Assembly (NCBI GenBank): GCA_030840545.1
Contig: JAVEEH010000281.1
Location: 1-17,185, forward strand
Direction: 5' to 3'
DNA: 17,185 nt
Source of the DNA: Frankiaceae bacterium
GTDB lineage: Bacteria; Actinomycetota; Actinomycetes; JAFAQI01
This document shows positions 8,012 to 15,568 of the stretch, piece by piece; position 1 is the first letter of the stretch, and each line of letters begins with the position of its first letter. A program made the position numbers and the translations under genes. The notes under the pieces were generated by a model. The model was not told the origin of the DNA. It worked only from the letters and a program-made list of their open reading frames with translations, and did no database searches.

Positions 8012-8893
8012 GTGCCCAAGAGCTCGAACCGCAAGAACGAGACCCGGCGGGCCAACCGCGACCGCCGGCAGCGGCTCGAGGAGATGCGCCGTCAGCAGCG
8101 GGCGGCCGAACGCCGCAAGAACTTCCTCTTCGCCGGCTCCGCGATCGTGATCGCGATCATCCTGATCGCGGCGGCCGTCATCCCGGCCTACCTGCACGAC
8201 CGGGCTCAGAAAGCGAAGCAGAAGCCGGGTCACCAGTTCGCTCCGACGGCCGCGGAGACGGCCGCCGGCTGCCTCGGCGTCCACAACGACAAGCTGTCAC
8301 CCGCCGCCCAGCACGTCGCCACGGCGATCGACTACACCAAGCAGCCCTACGGCGACGACCGCGGTGGCACTTCGCCGATCCCGCCGTCCGGAGGCGAGCA
8401 CAACGCCGTCTCTCTCGGCGACACCGTCCGCTTCTACCCGCTCGCGGACAAGCCGCGTCCGGAGCGCGCGGTGCACAACCTCGAGCACGGCTACGTCGTC
8501 GCCTGGTACGACGCCAAGCTGCCGGCGGCCGACGTCGCCAAGCTGAAGGCGCTCACCACGGCGCCCGGGTTCCCCCGCATGCTCGTCGTCGGTTGGTGGC
8601 AGAGCGACCTTCCGGCCGGCAAGCACCTCGTCCTGACCTCGTGGGGCCAGACCGATCGATGCGGGTCAGAGTCGGACGCGGTGATCACGCAGTTCTACGG
8701 CTCGCACGTCGACTCCAACCTGGCGCCGGAAAAGGGCTTCCCGCCGATCAGCGGCGCGGACAAGTACCCGTCCGGGCAGCTTCCCTCGGCCGGCGCGCCG
8801 ACGCCGGCGCCGACCGCACCGGCAACGACACCGGCAACAACCACCGGCACACCCTCGATCGGACCGACCCCGACCCCGTCGAAGACCAAGTAA
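8012..8893 (+). CDS. Membrane-anchored DUF3105 family protein
   Basis: The family is common in actinobacteria and its biochemical role is not established. The GTG at 8012 is chosen because AGGAG (8000-8004) sits seven bases upstream; the frame is open further left, but that stretch is antisense to the glycosylase gene. The 293-residue protein has a strongly basic, Arg-rich helix (residues 1-36), one membrane segment (about 37-60), then an extracytoplasmic domain. Family marks are IPPSGGEHN (from residue 123) and HNLEHGYVVAWYD (His 155 and His 159). Two cysteines (87 and 217) could form a disulfide or help bind a metal; this is inference. The C-terminus (about 255-293) is a low-complexity Pro/Thr/Ala tail. 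Topology is probably N-in, C-out. It is convergent with the guanylyltransferase gene, with a hairpin between them. Confidence 0.9.
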   Translation: MPKSSNRKNETRRANRDRRQRLEEMRRQQRAAERRKNFLFAGSAIVIAIILIAAAVIPAYLHDRAQKAKQKPGHQFAPTAAETAAGCLGVHNDKLSPAAQHVATAIDYTKQPYGDDRGGTSPIPPSGGEHNAVSLGDTVRFYPLADKPRPERAVHNLEHGYVVAWYDAKLPAADVAKLKALTTAPGFPRMLVVGWWQSDLPAGKHLVLTSWGQTDRCGSESDAVITQFYGSHVDSNLAPEKGFPPISGADKYPSGQLPSAGAPTPAPTAPATTPATTTGTPSIGPTPTPSKTK

Positions 8894-8914
8894 CCGCCGG
8901 CGCTTCCGTCGGAC

Positions 8915-8932
8915 GACGCGGCTTGCCGCGTC
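8915..8932. terminator. Candidate bidirectional terminator hairpin
   Basis: GACGCGG (8915-8921) and CCGCGTC (8926-8932) form a perfect seven-base-pair stem around a CTTG loop in the 37-base gap between the convergent DUF3105 and guanylyltransferase genes. The right arm touches the stop codon of the minus-strand gene. There is no T-tract. Confidence 0.55.
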
Positions 8933-9998
8933 AGATGTCGGAGGAAAACCGGATCGCGACGTCCGGCACGGTGATGCCGGGCCAGATGCGCGCGCCGGCG
9001 GCCAGCTCGTTGCCGGCGCCGATGCGCGCGCCGTCACCGACGACGGCATCGACAAGGACGCAGCCTGCTCCGATCTGCGCGTTGCGGCCGACGACCGACC
9101 GCACGATGTGCGAGTCGGCGCCGATGCCGGCGCCGGTCATCACGATCGAGCCGTCGACCCGCGCCCCGGCCTGGACCAGCGCGCCCGGGCCGATGCTTGC
9201 TCCGCCGCACACCTGCGCGTCGGCGACGACCTCGGTGCCGTCGGCGAGCCACGCCTCGCCAGGCAGGTCGACCGCTGGTGACGCGATGACGCCGCGCACC
9301 AGGTCGGCACTCGCTTTGATGTAGGCGGCGGGGTTGCCGACATCGAGCCAGTAGGCGTCGTCGACATGACCGACGATCAGCCGGCCCGACTGCAACAGCT
9401 CGGGAAACGTCTCGCGTTCGACGGAAACGACCCGGCCGGCCGGGATCGCGTCGATGACCTCCCGGCTGAAGACGTAGCAGCCGGCGTTGACCTGGTCGCT
9501 CACGGGCTCCGGCGACTTCTCGACGAACGCCGTGACCCGACCCTCGGCATCCGTCGGCACGGAGCCGAACGCGCGCGCGTCTGCGACCCGGACGAGATGC
9601 AAGGTGACCGCCGCCCGGGCAGCCCGGTGAGCCGCGACCTGCGCCACGATGTCGTGGCCGGACAGGATGTCGCCGTTGAGGATCAGCACCGGATCGCCCG
9701 GCGCGCTCTCCAGCCGGTCGGCGACGTTGCGAATGCCACCCCCGGTGCCGAGTGCCTCCCGCTCGGTCACGTAGTCGAGCCGCAGACCCAGCGAGCTTCC
9801 GTCACCGAAATGCGCGGCGAAGACCTCGGCCCGGTAGGACGTCGCGAGCACGACATGGTCGACCCCGGCCGCCCGGGCCCGGGCGAGCTGATGGGTCAGG
9901 AACGGCACTCCTGCGGCTGGGAGCATCGGTTTGGGTGTGCCGATGGTCAGCGGACGCAGTCGGGTGCCCTGCCCTCCGACGAGGACGATCGCCTCCAC
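8931..9998 (-). CDS. manB: Mannose-1-phosphate guanylyltransferase (GDP-mannose pyrophosphorylase)
   Basis: Makes GDP-mannose from mannose-1-phosphate and GTP for mannosylated envelope glycans and glycolipids. The 355-residue product begins with the nucleotidyltransferase signature GGQGTRLRPLT followed by PKPM (residues 8-25) and has LNGDIL near residue 110 as the metal-binding Asp region. Its C-terminal part (about 245-345) is a run of hexapeptide repeats forming a left-handed beta helix. It resembles M. tuberculosis Rv3264c (359 residues) throughout, including the C-terminal IRFSSDI. That gene is named manB in mycobacteria, although manC is used elsewhere for the same activity. The start is a GTG at 9998 with a weak AGG upstream, 15 bases after the stop of the glycosyltransferase gene, so it is probably the second gene of that unit. 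Glucose-1-phosphate specificity is a less likely alternative. Confidence 0.88.
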   Translation of the reverse strand: MEAIVLVGGQGTRLRPLTIGTPKPMLPAAGVPFLTHQLARARAAGVDHVVLATSYRAEVFAAHFGDGSSLGLRLDYVTEREALGTGGGIRNVADRLESAPGDPVLILNGDILSGHDIVAQVAAHRAARAAVTLHLVRVADARAFGSVPTDAEGRVTAFVEKSPEPVSDQVNAGCYVFSREVIDAIPAGRVVSVERETFPELLQSGRLIVGHVDDAYWLDVGNPAAYIKASADLVRGVIASPAVDLPGEAWLADGTEVVADAQVCGGASIGPGALVQAGARVDGSIVMTGAGIGADSHIVRSVVGRNAQIGAGCVLVDAVVGDGARIGAGNELAAGARIWPGITVPDVAIRFSSDI

Positions 9999-10013
9999 CG
10001 ACCTGCGCCGCCG

Positions 10014-11141
10014 TCAGGACGTCTGCGCGGCGCGGGCATAGGCGGCGAGGTGGGCCTCGGCGCTGGCGGCCCAGGTGAACTCGCGCGCGCGGGTCAGCGC
10101 CGCATCGGCAAGCGAGCGCCGGCGGGCTCCGTCGTCGAGCAGTGACGACAGGGCGTCGGCGATGTCGTCCACCCCGGGCTCGGTGTAGGCGACGGCGTCA
10201 CCGCCGACCTCGGGCAGCGACAGCCGATGCGTCGTGAGCACGGGCGTTCCGCACGCCATCGCTTCGAGCACGGGGAGACCGAAGCCTTCACCGTGGCTCG
10301 GGTAGGCGACGACCGTTGCGCCGCCGAGATAGCCGGGCAGGTCGGCGAAGCGCAGGTATCCCGGCCGCAGCACCCGCAGATGACTGGGCACCTCGGCGAT
10401 GGCAGCGTCGACGTCGTCGTCCCATCCGCTGCCGCCGGCGAGCACCAACGCGGGCGGGTCGTCGCGCCAATGCACAGCTTTGACCCAGGCGCGGACGAGG
10501 TTGGGCACGTTCTTGCGTGGCTCGAGCTGGCCGAGAAACGCGATGTAGGGGCCACGCAAGCCGAGGCGGGCAGCGACCCGTGCCTTGTCCGCATCGGTCG
10601 GCACGTGGAAGACGTCCTGGTCGACCCCGTGGTAGGCCACGTCGATCTTCGTGGAGTCCGCATCGAGGACGCGCACGAGCTCGTCTCGGGTGGCCTTGCT
10701 GGGGACGATCACCCGGCTGGCGCGACGCAACGCTGTCCGCGTGGCCGACCGGAAGAACGTGCCCTTCACGGCGGTGTGCTGCTCGGGTGTCGTGAAGAAC
10801 GTGGCGTCGTGGATCGTCACCACGACAGGCCGGCCGACCCGAAGCGGCATCGTGTAGTGCGGCGAGTGCACGACTTCGGCCGTCACCTGCTGCGCCACGA
10901 GCGGCAGACCGGTCTGCTCCCAGGCAAGCCGGGCCGGACGGTGCGCGATCGCGGCCGGTCCGGCAACGATGTCGGCATGCGGCGCCATTCGTGCATAACG
11001 CTCGGCATCAGCGCGCTGACAGACGATCGCGAGGTTGGCATCAACCGCCGAAAGGGCGGCAAGTAGGCCATCGACGTAACGACCCACTCCCCCGCGGTCG
11101 GCGGGGACGGCCGTCGCGTCGACGAGCACCCGGGGGGCCAC
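10014..11141 (-). CDS. GT4-family glycosyltransferase (GT-B fold, probably mannosyltransferase)
   Basis: Retaining glycosyltransferase that moves a sugar from a nucleotide donor to an acceptor at the inner face of the membrane or in the cytoplasm. The 375-residue product starts with a GT-B N-terminal loop (GGVGRYVDGL, about residues 17-26). Its C-terminal half has FLGQLEPRKNVPNLVRAW and the GT4 EX7E motif HGEGFGLPVLEAM (Glu 285 and Glu 293). The GTG at 11141 is preceded by a strong GGAGGGAG site about eight bases upstream. Directly downstream is the GDP-mannose pyrophosphorylase gene, so GDP-mannose is the likely donor; this is inference from context. In M. tuberculosis the gene next to manB is a GT2 rhamnosyltransferase (wbbL), so this position is occupied by a different enzyme here. 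The acceptor cannot be told from the sequence. Confidence 0.9.
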   Translation of the reverse strand: MAPRVLVDATAVPADRGGVGRYVDGLLAALSAVDANLAIVCQRADAERYARMAPHADIVAGPAAIAHRPARLAWEQTGLPLVAQQVTAEVVHSPHYTMPLRVGRPVVVTIHDATFFTTPEQHTAVKGTFFRSATRTALRRASRVIVPSKATRDELVRVLDADSTKIDVAYHGVDQDVFHVPTDADKARVAARLGLRGPYIAFLGQLEPRKNVPNLVRAWVKAVHWRDDPPALVLAGGSGWDDDVDAAIAEVPSHLRVLRPGYLRFADLPGYLGGATVVAYPSHGEGFGLPVLEAMACGTPVLTTHRLSLPEVGGDAVAYTEPGVDDIADALSSLLDDGARRRSLADAALTRAREFTWAASAEAHLAAYARAAQTS

Positions 11142-11230
11142 GGTTCGGGCTCCCTCCCGTTCATCGACGTTCGTAGGACTTCGTGCATCTCCAGCCTACG
11201 CCGCGTTGCGCCTGTCGCCGGGCACGCCGG
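11142..11230 (-). promoter_or_regulatory. Leader and possible promoter of the glycosyltransferase unit
   Basis: In the 89 bases between the amidase stop and the glycosyltransferase start, the minus strand has TAGGCT (11193-11198) as a possible -10 box, giving a leader of about 45 bases with a good ribosome site. CGTAGG (11172-11177) can pair with CCTACG (11195-11200) around a 17-base loop; this weak hairpin overlaps the -10 box and could also act as an end signal for the amidase transcript. Confidence 0.35.
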
Positions 11231-14008
11231 TCATTGGACGGAGACCGACACCGTTCGCGAGGTCTGTCCGTGGGACACGGCGCGGAAGCTGACCGGGTGA
11301 CGCGGGTGCCGGTTGACGGTCCAGGTGCCGTTCGCGGCGATCACAACGGTGCCGCTCGACGTCCACGGGGAGGTGGCGGTGGCCCGGCGGTAGAGCGTCA
11401 GCCTGCTGCCCGGGATCCCCAGCCCGTGCACGACGACCAGGGCGTGCCGCGCGGCCGAGGCCGGAGCATGGATGGTCGGTACGACGACAGACGTGCCGGT
11501 CGCCGACGTCCCCGACGGCGACGTCACCCGCCACGCCGTGTCGCGGGTGAAGCGGATCGGGAAGGACCAGGACGCGTCGGCGGCCGCGCGCGCCGTGCCG
11601 AGCGACCGCCAGCTGGTCGACCCGGCGGGCGCCGTCCAGATCCGGACGATGTCGCCGGGCACGGCGGTGCCAGTGAAGGAGTGTGCAGCCTTCCAGCCGA
11701 CCCGGGCCGGCGCGGTGACGGTCGGCGCGAAGACCGGCTGGATGGCAACGTCGCCGGTCACCGGCGAGCCGTAGCTCGTGGTCACCTTCCACTTCGTCGA
11801 GGAGCCGGCGGCGTCAGCGAGCGGGAGTCGCACGGCGAACCGCCCGTCGGCCGCCGCGGTGACCGTCCGGACGACCGCCCAGGAAGCGCCGGGCTGGCGG
11901 GCGGTGAGTGTCACGTCGACCGGCGCCCCGCCCGCGTTGCCACGGACGATGACGTGTCGCCCGGCGTAGCCATCGGTGGCCGCCGTCGCCGTGGCGCCGG
12001 CAACGGGATAGACGAGTGCCTTGGCGGAGGCCAGTCCGCGGCTGTCGGTGACCCAGTAGGTGGTGGCTGCGTCGGGGACGAACGAGCTCGCCCAGCTGCC
12101 GTCGGCGGCGACCGGGATGTCCGGGCCGGCGGTCGGTGTGCTCGCGCCGGCGGGTTGGGTCATGACGTGCACCGTCGCCGCGGCAGGCAGCGCGGTCCCC
12201 TGCATGGTCAGCGCTGAGCCGGTGCCGACGAAGGACACGGCCGTTGCGGGAGCACTGACGGCCGGTCCGACTTTGGTCTTGCGGTTGCGGTGGTAGCCCT
12301 GCACGGACGGGTCGGTCACGGACCAGGTCAGGTCGCTGGTGGCGTCGACCGGCACCGACCCGGCGGACCACTTCCCGTTGGAGGAGACGGGGAACGCACC
12401 GAGCTGCTGCGGTCCACTGGGGCCGACGACGGACAGCGTCACCGAATGGCCGGGGATGCCGGTGCCGCGGGCTCGGACCGCGCCGCCGAGTGCGGCCTGC
12501 GGCGGCACGGTCAGTGACACGGGTGGAGTGACCGTGACGCTCGTCGACCAGGCCAGCGCGGCCACGCCGTCGGGGTTCTTGCCGGTGAGCCGCAGGGCGT
12601 AGTCGCCGGGCAGGACCGGGGTCCCGGCGGTGTCGGTCAGGTCCCAGGTGGCTGTGACCGGCGACTGACGGCCGGCGGTGCCGGTCAAGGTTCGGATCGT
12701 CGTACCGGTGTTGTCGGCCACGGTCAGCCGCCACGACTGCTTGGCGATGACCCCGGCCGAGACGTCAACCGCCCCGACACCCATGGTCGCGCTGACCGGG
12801 TCCACCTGTGGGGCGACGAAGCCGGCGCCGAGCGCCGTGAGGGCACCGGTGCGGATCTCGGGCAGGTCGGCGTAAGCGGCACCGCCGGGACACGATGTGT
12901 AGTCCGCGTCCCGGTGACCGGACACGACCTTGAACGTGACATCCGTGCCGGCGGCGTAGCGCGAGCCGCTGAACCCGGCGGCGGTCAGCGTCGCCTTGCC
13001 GGTCGGGTCGCGGTAATAGCTGCCGAGCTTCCACGCGAACAGCTGCTCGACCGCCGTGAGCATGGCCGCACTGGGGTGCTCCGTGCTGTAGGACCCGATG
13101 AGCGAGGTGCCGAAGCTGTCGTAGTTGTAACCGCCCGTGTGCGCGCCGATGACGGCCTTCGTGATGCCGCCATACCGTCCTTCCCACACGCGCCCGAACC
13201 GGTCGACCAGGTAGTTGTAGCCGACGTCGCACCAGCCGTTGCCCTGCACGTGGTAGGCGTAGATCGAGCGGATGATGCCCGGCACCTGCGCGCGCGAGTA
13301 GCCGTTGCCGGTCTCGGTGTGATGGATGAAGCCCATCTCCACGGTCGGGGAGTAGTCCGGGCCGTTCGGGCACGCGCTGCGGCGCAGGCTCTCGTCGGCG
13401 CCCCAGTCGGACCGGGTGTAGATCGTCGGTTGGGCCTCGGCAGCCTGCGCGGTGGACCCGCCCAGCGTCTGAGTCGGCCGCGGGTTGGCATCCGCGGCGC
13501 TCGCGCCACCGTCGACGAGCACGACATGCAGCGCACTCGGCACGACTGCGGCGGCCGTGGTGGCTGCACGCGGCACGCCGACGACGCGGGCGCGGACGCC
13601 GTCGGCCGCGCCGACCCAGACCGGCTCGGCGGTCTGGGTGCCGGCATGCACGCGGGCGGCGCGGCGGGCATCGGCCGTCCCGCTGTCGGCGCCGCCGTCC
13701 TCGCCTGCCAGCGCGGTCCAACCGGACCACGCGCCGTGGCGGTGCACCTGCACCTCGACCGACGTCGAGCCCGCATCCAGGGTGCCCGCCTGCCAGTTGG
13801 CTCCCACGAGCTCGAACCGGTGCGTGCTCGGTCGGTCGAGCTGGGCGAGGACGCCGTGCGGTCCGGGGCGCGAGCTCGCCTGCAGCGTCAGCGTCGTGAT
13901 CTGCGGCGCCACGGCGTGCGCGGTCGCGACGGGACGGCTGACCACCGGTACGGCGAGAAAGGCAGCCACGCCCGCCACCACGGTCAGGGCTGCGAACGGA
14001 CGGCGCAC
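11231..14008 (-). CDS. Secreted PGRP-type N-acetylmuramoyl-L-alanine amidase with FlgD-like and tandem beta-sandwich domains
   Basis: Probable zinc amidase that cuts between muramic acid and the stem peptide of peptidoglycan outside the membrane. The GTG at 14008 (GGAG nine bases upstream) gives 925 residues. A signal peptide covers about 1-32 (Arg-Arg, hydrophobic core, AHA-type cleavage region). A beta-rich N-terminal region runs to about 190. The PGRP/Amidase_2 domain (about 197-400) begins YTRSDWGADESLRR and shows the zinc ligands His 229 (FIHHTETG), His 365 (GHRDAD) and Cys 373 (SCPGG). A FlgD-like Ig domain follows (about 405-500: SWRLTVAD, ATWDLTDTAG, PGDYALRL). The last 420 residues divide into about five repeats of 80-85 residues with recurring G-x-W and W-x-VT strands, probably surface or wall-binding modules. 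No LPXTG or membrane anchor is visible at the end, so it is probably released or wall-bound non-covalently. It is divergent from the TIGR03089 gene. Confidence 0.92.
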   Translation of the reverse strand: MRRPFAALTVVAGVAAFLAVPVVSRPVATAHAVAPQITTLTLQASSRPGPHGVLAQLDRPSTHRFELVGANWQAGTLDAGSTSVEVQVHRHGAWSGWTALAGEDGGADSGTADARRAARVHAGTQTAEPVWVGAADGVRARVVGVPRAATTAAAVVPSALHVVLVDGGASAADANPRPTQTLGGSTAQAAEAQPTIYTRSDWGADESLRRSACPNGPDYSPTVEMGFIHHTETGNGYSRAQVPGIIRSIYAYHVQGNGWCDVGYNYLVDRFGRVWEGRYGGITKAVIGAHTGGYNYDSFGTSLIGSYSTEHPSAAMLTAVEQLFAWKLGSYYRDPTGKATLTAAGFSGSRYAAGTDVTFKVVSGHRDADYTSCPGGAAYADLPEIRTGALTALGAGFVAPQVDPVSATMGVGAVDVSAGVIAKQSWRLTVADNTGTTIRTLTGTAGRQSPVTATWDLTDTAGTPVLPGDYALRLTGKNPDGVAALAWSTSVTVTPPVSLTVPPQAALGGAVRARGTGIPGHSVTLSVVGPSGPQQLGAFPVSSNGKWSAGSVPVDATSDLTWSVTDPSVQGYHRNRKTKVGPAVSAPATAVSFVGTGSALTMQGTALPAAATVHVMTQPAGASTPTAGPDIPVAADGSWASSFVPDAATTYWVTDSRGLASAKALVYPVAGATATAATDGYAGRHVIVRGNAGGAPVDVTLTARQPGASWAVVRTVTAAADGRFAVRLPLADAAGSSTKWKVTTSYGSPVTGDVAIQPVFAPTVTAPARVGWKAAHSFTGTAVPGDIVRIWTAPAGSTSWRSLGTARAAADASWSFPIRFTRDTAWRVTSPSGTSATGTSVVVPTIHAPASAARHALVVVHGLGIPGSRLTLYRRATATSPWTSSGTVVIAANGTWTVNRHPRHPVSFRAVSHGQTSRTVSVSVQ

Positions 14009-14060
14009 GAGGCGTAACTCCGGGGTCGGGTCAGGCGAGTGACGGAGGCGTTGTTACTCC
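14009..14060 (-). repeat. Imperfect direct repeat upstream of the amidase gene
   Basis: Read on the minus strand, GGAGTAACAACGCCTC (14045-14060) and GGAGTTACGCCTC (14009-14021) are two copies of one element, 36 bases apart; the shorter copy lacks three bases and supplies the GGAG that probably serves as ribosome site. The 36-base spacing is not far from whole helical turns, so paired regulator binding is possible but unproven. Confidence 0.4.
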
Positions 14061-14161
14061 GATCGGCTCCACGATGACGTCACTTCAGTCACACCCGTCA
14101 AGCGAATCGCCGAAAGCGACAGGAATGTGGCGGCTTGACGGCGGGCCGGGACAATGGCCGG
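14009..14161. promoter_or_regulatory. Divergent amidase / TIGR03089 promoter region
   Basis: This 153-base region is the largest gap in the window. On the plus strand GACAAT (14150-14155) ends six bases before the GTG at 14162, fitting a leaderless -10 box. For the amidase on the minus strand, TTGACG (14097-14102 read in reverse) could be a -35 element, but a matching -10 is unclear. A perfect TGACGTCA palindrome lies at 14075-14082 and a direct repeat lies at 14009-14021 and 14045-14060, both candidates for regulator binding. Confidence 0.35.
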
Positions 14162-14899
14162 GTGACCCCGGCCGCGTTGCTCGCTCGCGAGCTTCGCCGC
14201 GACGGCGCCCGTCCGTTCCTGACCTGGTACGACGACGCGACCGGCGAGCGGGTCGAGCTGTCGGTCGCCACGACGGCCAACTGGGTCGCGAAGATCGCCA
14301 ACCTGCTCGTCGACGAGTTCGAGGTCGAGCCCGGCGCCACCGTCCGGGTGCTGCTGCCGACGCACTGGGAGACCGCGATGGTGCTGCTGGCCACCTGGTC
14401 GGCCGGCGGCGCGGTGACCTTCGACCCGGACCGGACCCGGGCGACTGCTGTGACCGTGCACGCGAGACCGGAGCGGGCGCTTCTGGTTCAGCTGAGCTCC
14501 GCCGACGTCCTCGTCCTTGACCTGGAGCCGATGGGTGCCGGCCTGTCCCGGCTCGTCGGCGCTCAGCCCGACGACTTCGTGCCGCCGGTTCCCGTCGATG
14601 CCGCGGCCGCCGCGTTGACCGGCGACGGCCGGTCGTGGAGCCACGCGGAGCTCGCTGCCGCGGCCGGGCATGCCGCCGCGCACCATCACCTCGACGCGTC
14701 GTGCCGGGTGCTGTCGACGTTGCCCTATGACACGGTCGATGGTCTGGACGCCGGACTGCTCGTGCCGCTCGCGGCGGGCGGTTCCGTCGTACTGGTCGGC
14801 AACGCGGATCCCGCCCGGCTGGCCGAGCGCTGCGCAGCCGAACGCGTCACGCACACGGCCGGCGTCGACGTGGCCGGCCTACCGCGGCTGGACGGCTGA
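14162..14899 (+). CDS. TIGR03089 family protein (short acyl-CoA synthetase relative)
   Basis: Actinobacterial protein of unknown function that resembles the N-terminal part of AMP-forming acyl-CoA synthetases. The 245-residue product has the opening of that fold (LARELRRDGARPFLTWYDDATGERVELS, then NLLVDEFEVEPGATVRVLLPTHWETAMVLLATWSAGGA). It lacks the usual C-terminal half with the adenylate-forming A8/A10 motifs, and no intact P-loop (TSGTTGxPK) is visible. This length is normal for the family, so it is not a broken gene. The GTG at 14162 is chosen because GACAAT ends six bases upstream (leaderless layout); an in-frame TTG at 14135 with AGGA ten bases before it is the alternative and would add nine residues. 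By memory Rv3268 is the M. tuberculosis counterpart in the same neighbourhood. The end overlaps the convergent scoB by 21 bases. Confidence 0.88.
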   Translation: MTPAALLARELRRDGARPFLTWYDDATGERVELSVATTANWVAKIANLLVDEFEVEPGATVRVLLPTHWETAMVLLATWSAGGAVTFDPDRTRATAVTVHARPERALLVQLSSADVLVLDLEPMGAGLSRLVGAQPDDFVPPVPVDAAAAALTGDGRSWSHAELAAAAGHAAAHHHLDASCRVLSTLPYDTVDGLDAGLLVPLAAGGSVVLVGNADPARLAERCAAERVTHTAGVDVAGLPRLDG

Positions 14900-15568
14900 G
14901 TCAGCGAGGACGCCGAGCGGCATGGTCGTCGGCGGTTCGGGCACGTGCAGCGGTGGCTCGGTCGCGGCCTGCACGTCGTCGACCGTGACGCCGGGCGCCA
15001 GCTCGCGCAGCACGAGCCCGCTGTCGGTGACGTCGATGACGGCGAGGTCGGTGATGATCCGCTCGACCACGCGACGTCCTGTGTAGGGCAAGGAGCACTC
15101 GCCGACGATCTTGGCGGTGCCGTCCTTGGCGACGTGCTCCATCAGGACGATCACGCGTTTCGCGCCGTGCACGAGGTCCATGGCGCCACCCATCCCCTTG
15201 ATCATCTTGCCGGGGATCGTCCAGTTGGCCAGATCGCCTTTCTCCGAGACCTGCATCGCGCCAAGGATTGCGGCGTCGACGTGGCCACCCCGAATCATCG
15301 CGAACGACATCGCCGAGTCGAAGAAGGACGACCCGGGGAGAACGGTGACCGTTTCCTTGCCCGCGTTGATGAGGTCGGGGTCCTCCTCGCCCTCGAGGGG
15401 GTAGGGGCCGACGCCAAGGATGCCGTTCTCGCTCTGGAGGACGACGGTGACGCCGGGCCGGAGGTAGTTGGGCACGAGGGTCGGCAACCCGATGCCGAGG
15501 TTGACGTAGGCGCCGTCGGCGAGTTCCAGCGCCGCGCGGGCGGCCATCTGTTCGCGGGTGAGAGTCAT
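14879..15568 (-). CDS. scoB: 3-oxoacid CoA-transferase subunit B
   Basis: Beta subunit of a family I CoA transferase that moves CoA between succinyl-CoA and a 3-oxoacid such as acetoacetate. The 229-residue product carries the catalytic motif SENGILG with the nucleophile Glu 47, and the conserved blocks NLGIGLPTLVPNYL and GGAMDLVHGAKRV. Length matches ScoB/AtoA/PcaJ proteins. The ATG at 15568 overlaps the scoA stop (ATGA), so the subunits are co-translated. Sequence alone does not separate acetoacetate (ScoAB/AtoDA) from 3-oxoadipate (PcaIJ) transferases. No other protocatechuate or ketone-body genes are in view, so ScoAB is the better guess. Its 3' end overlaps the TIGR03089 gene. Confidence 0.92.
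   Translation of the reverse strand: MTLTREQMAARAALELADGAYVNLGIGLPTLVPNYLRPGVTVVLQSENGILGVGPYPLEGEEDPDLINAGKETVTVLPGSSFFDSAMSFAMIRGGHVDAAILGAMQVSEKGDLANWTIPGKMIKGMGGAMDLVHGAKRVIVLMEHVAKDGTAKIVGECSLPYTGRRVVERIITDLAVIDVTDSGLVLRELAPGVTVDDVQAATEPPLHVPEPPTTMPLGVLADSAVQPR

Noticed and set aside
11183..12217. Plus-strand open frame (344 codons) opposite the amidase C-terminal repeats
   Set aside because: Arg/Gly-rich translation without motifs; shadow.
12914..14017. Plus-strand open frame (367 codons) opposite the amidase
   Set aside because: Shadow of the amidase, which has zinc ligands and a signal peptide in the minus frame.
14009..14161. Possible cyclic-di-AMP (ydaO-type) riboswitch upstream of the wall hydrolase
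   Set aside because: Such elements occur before actinobacterial wall hydrolases, but the region is too short after subtracting promoter space and shows none of the expected stems.
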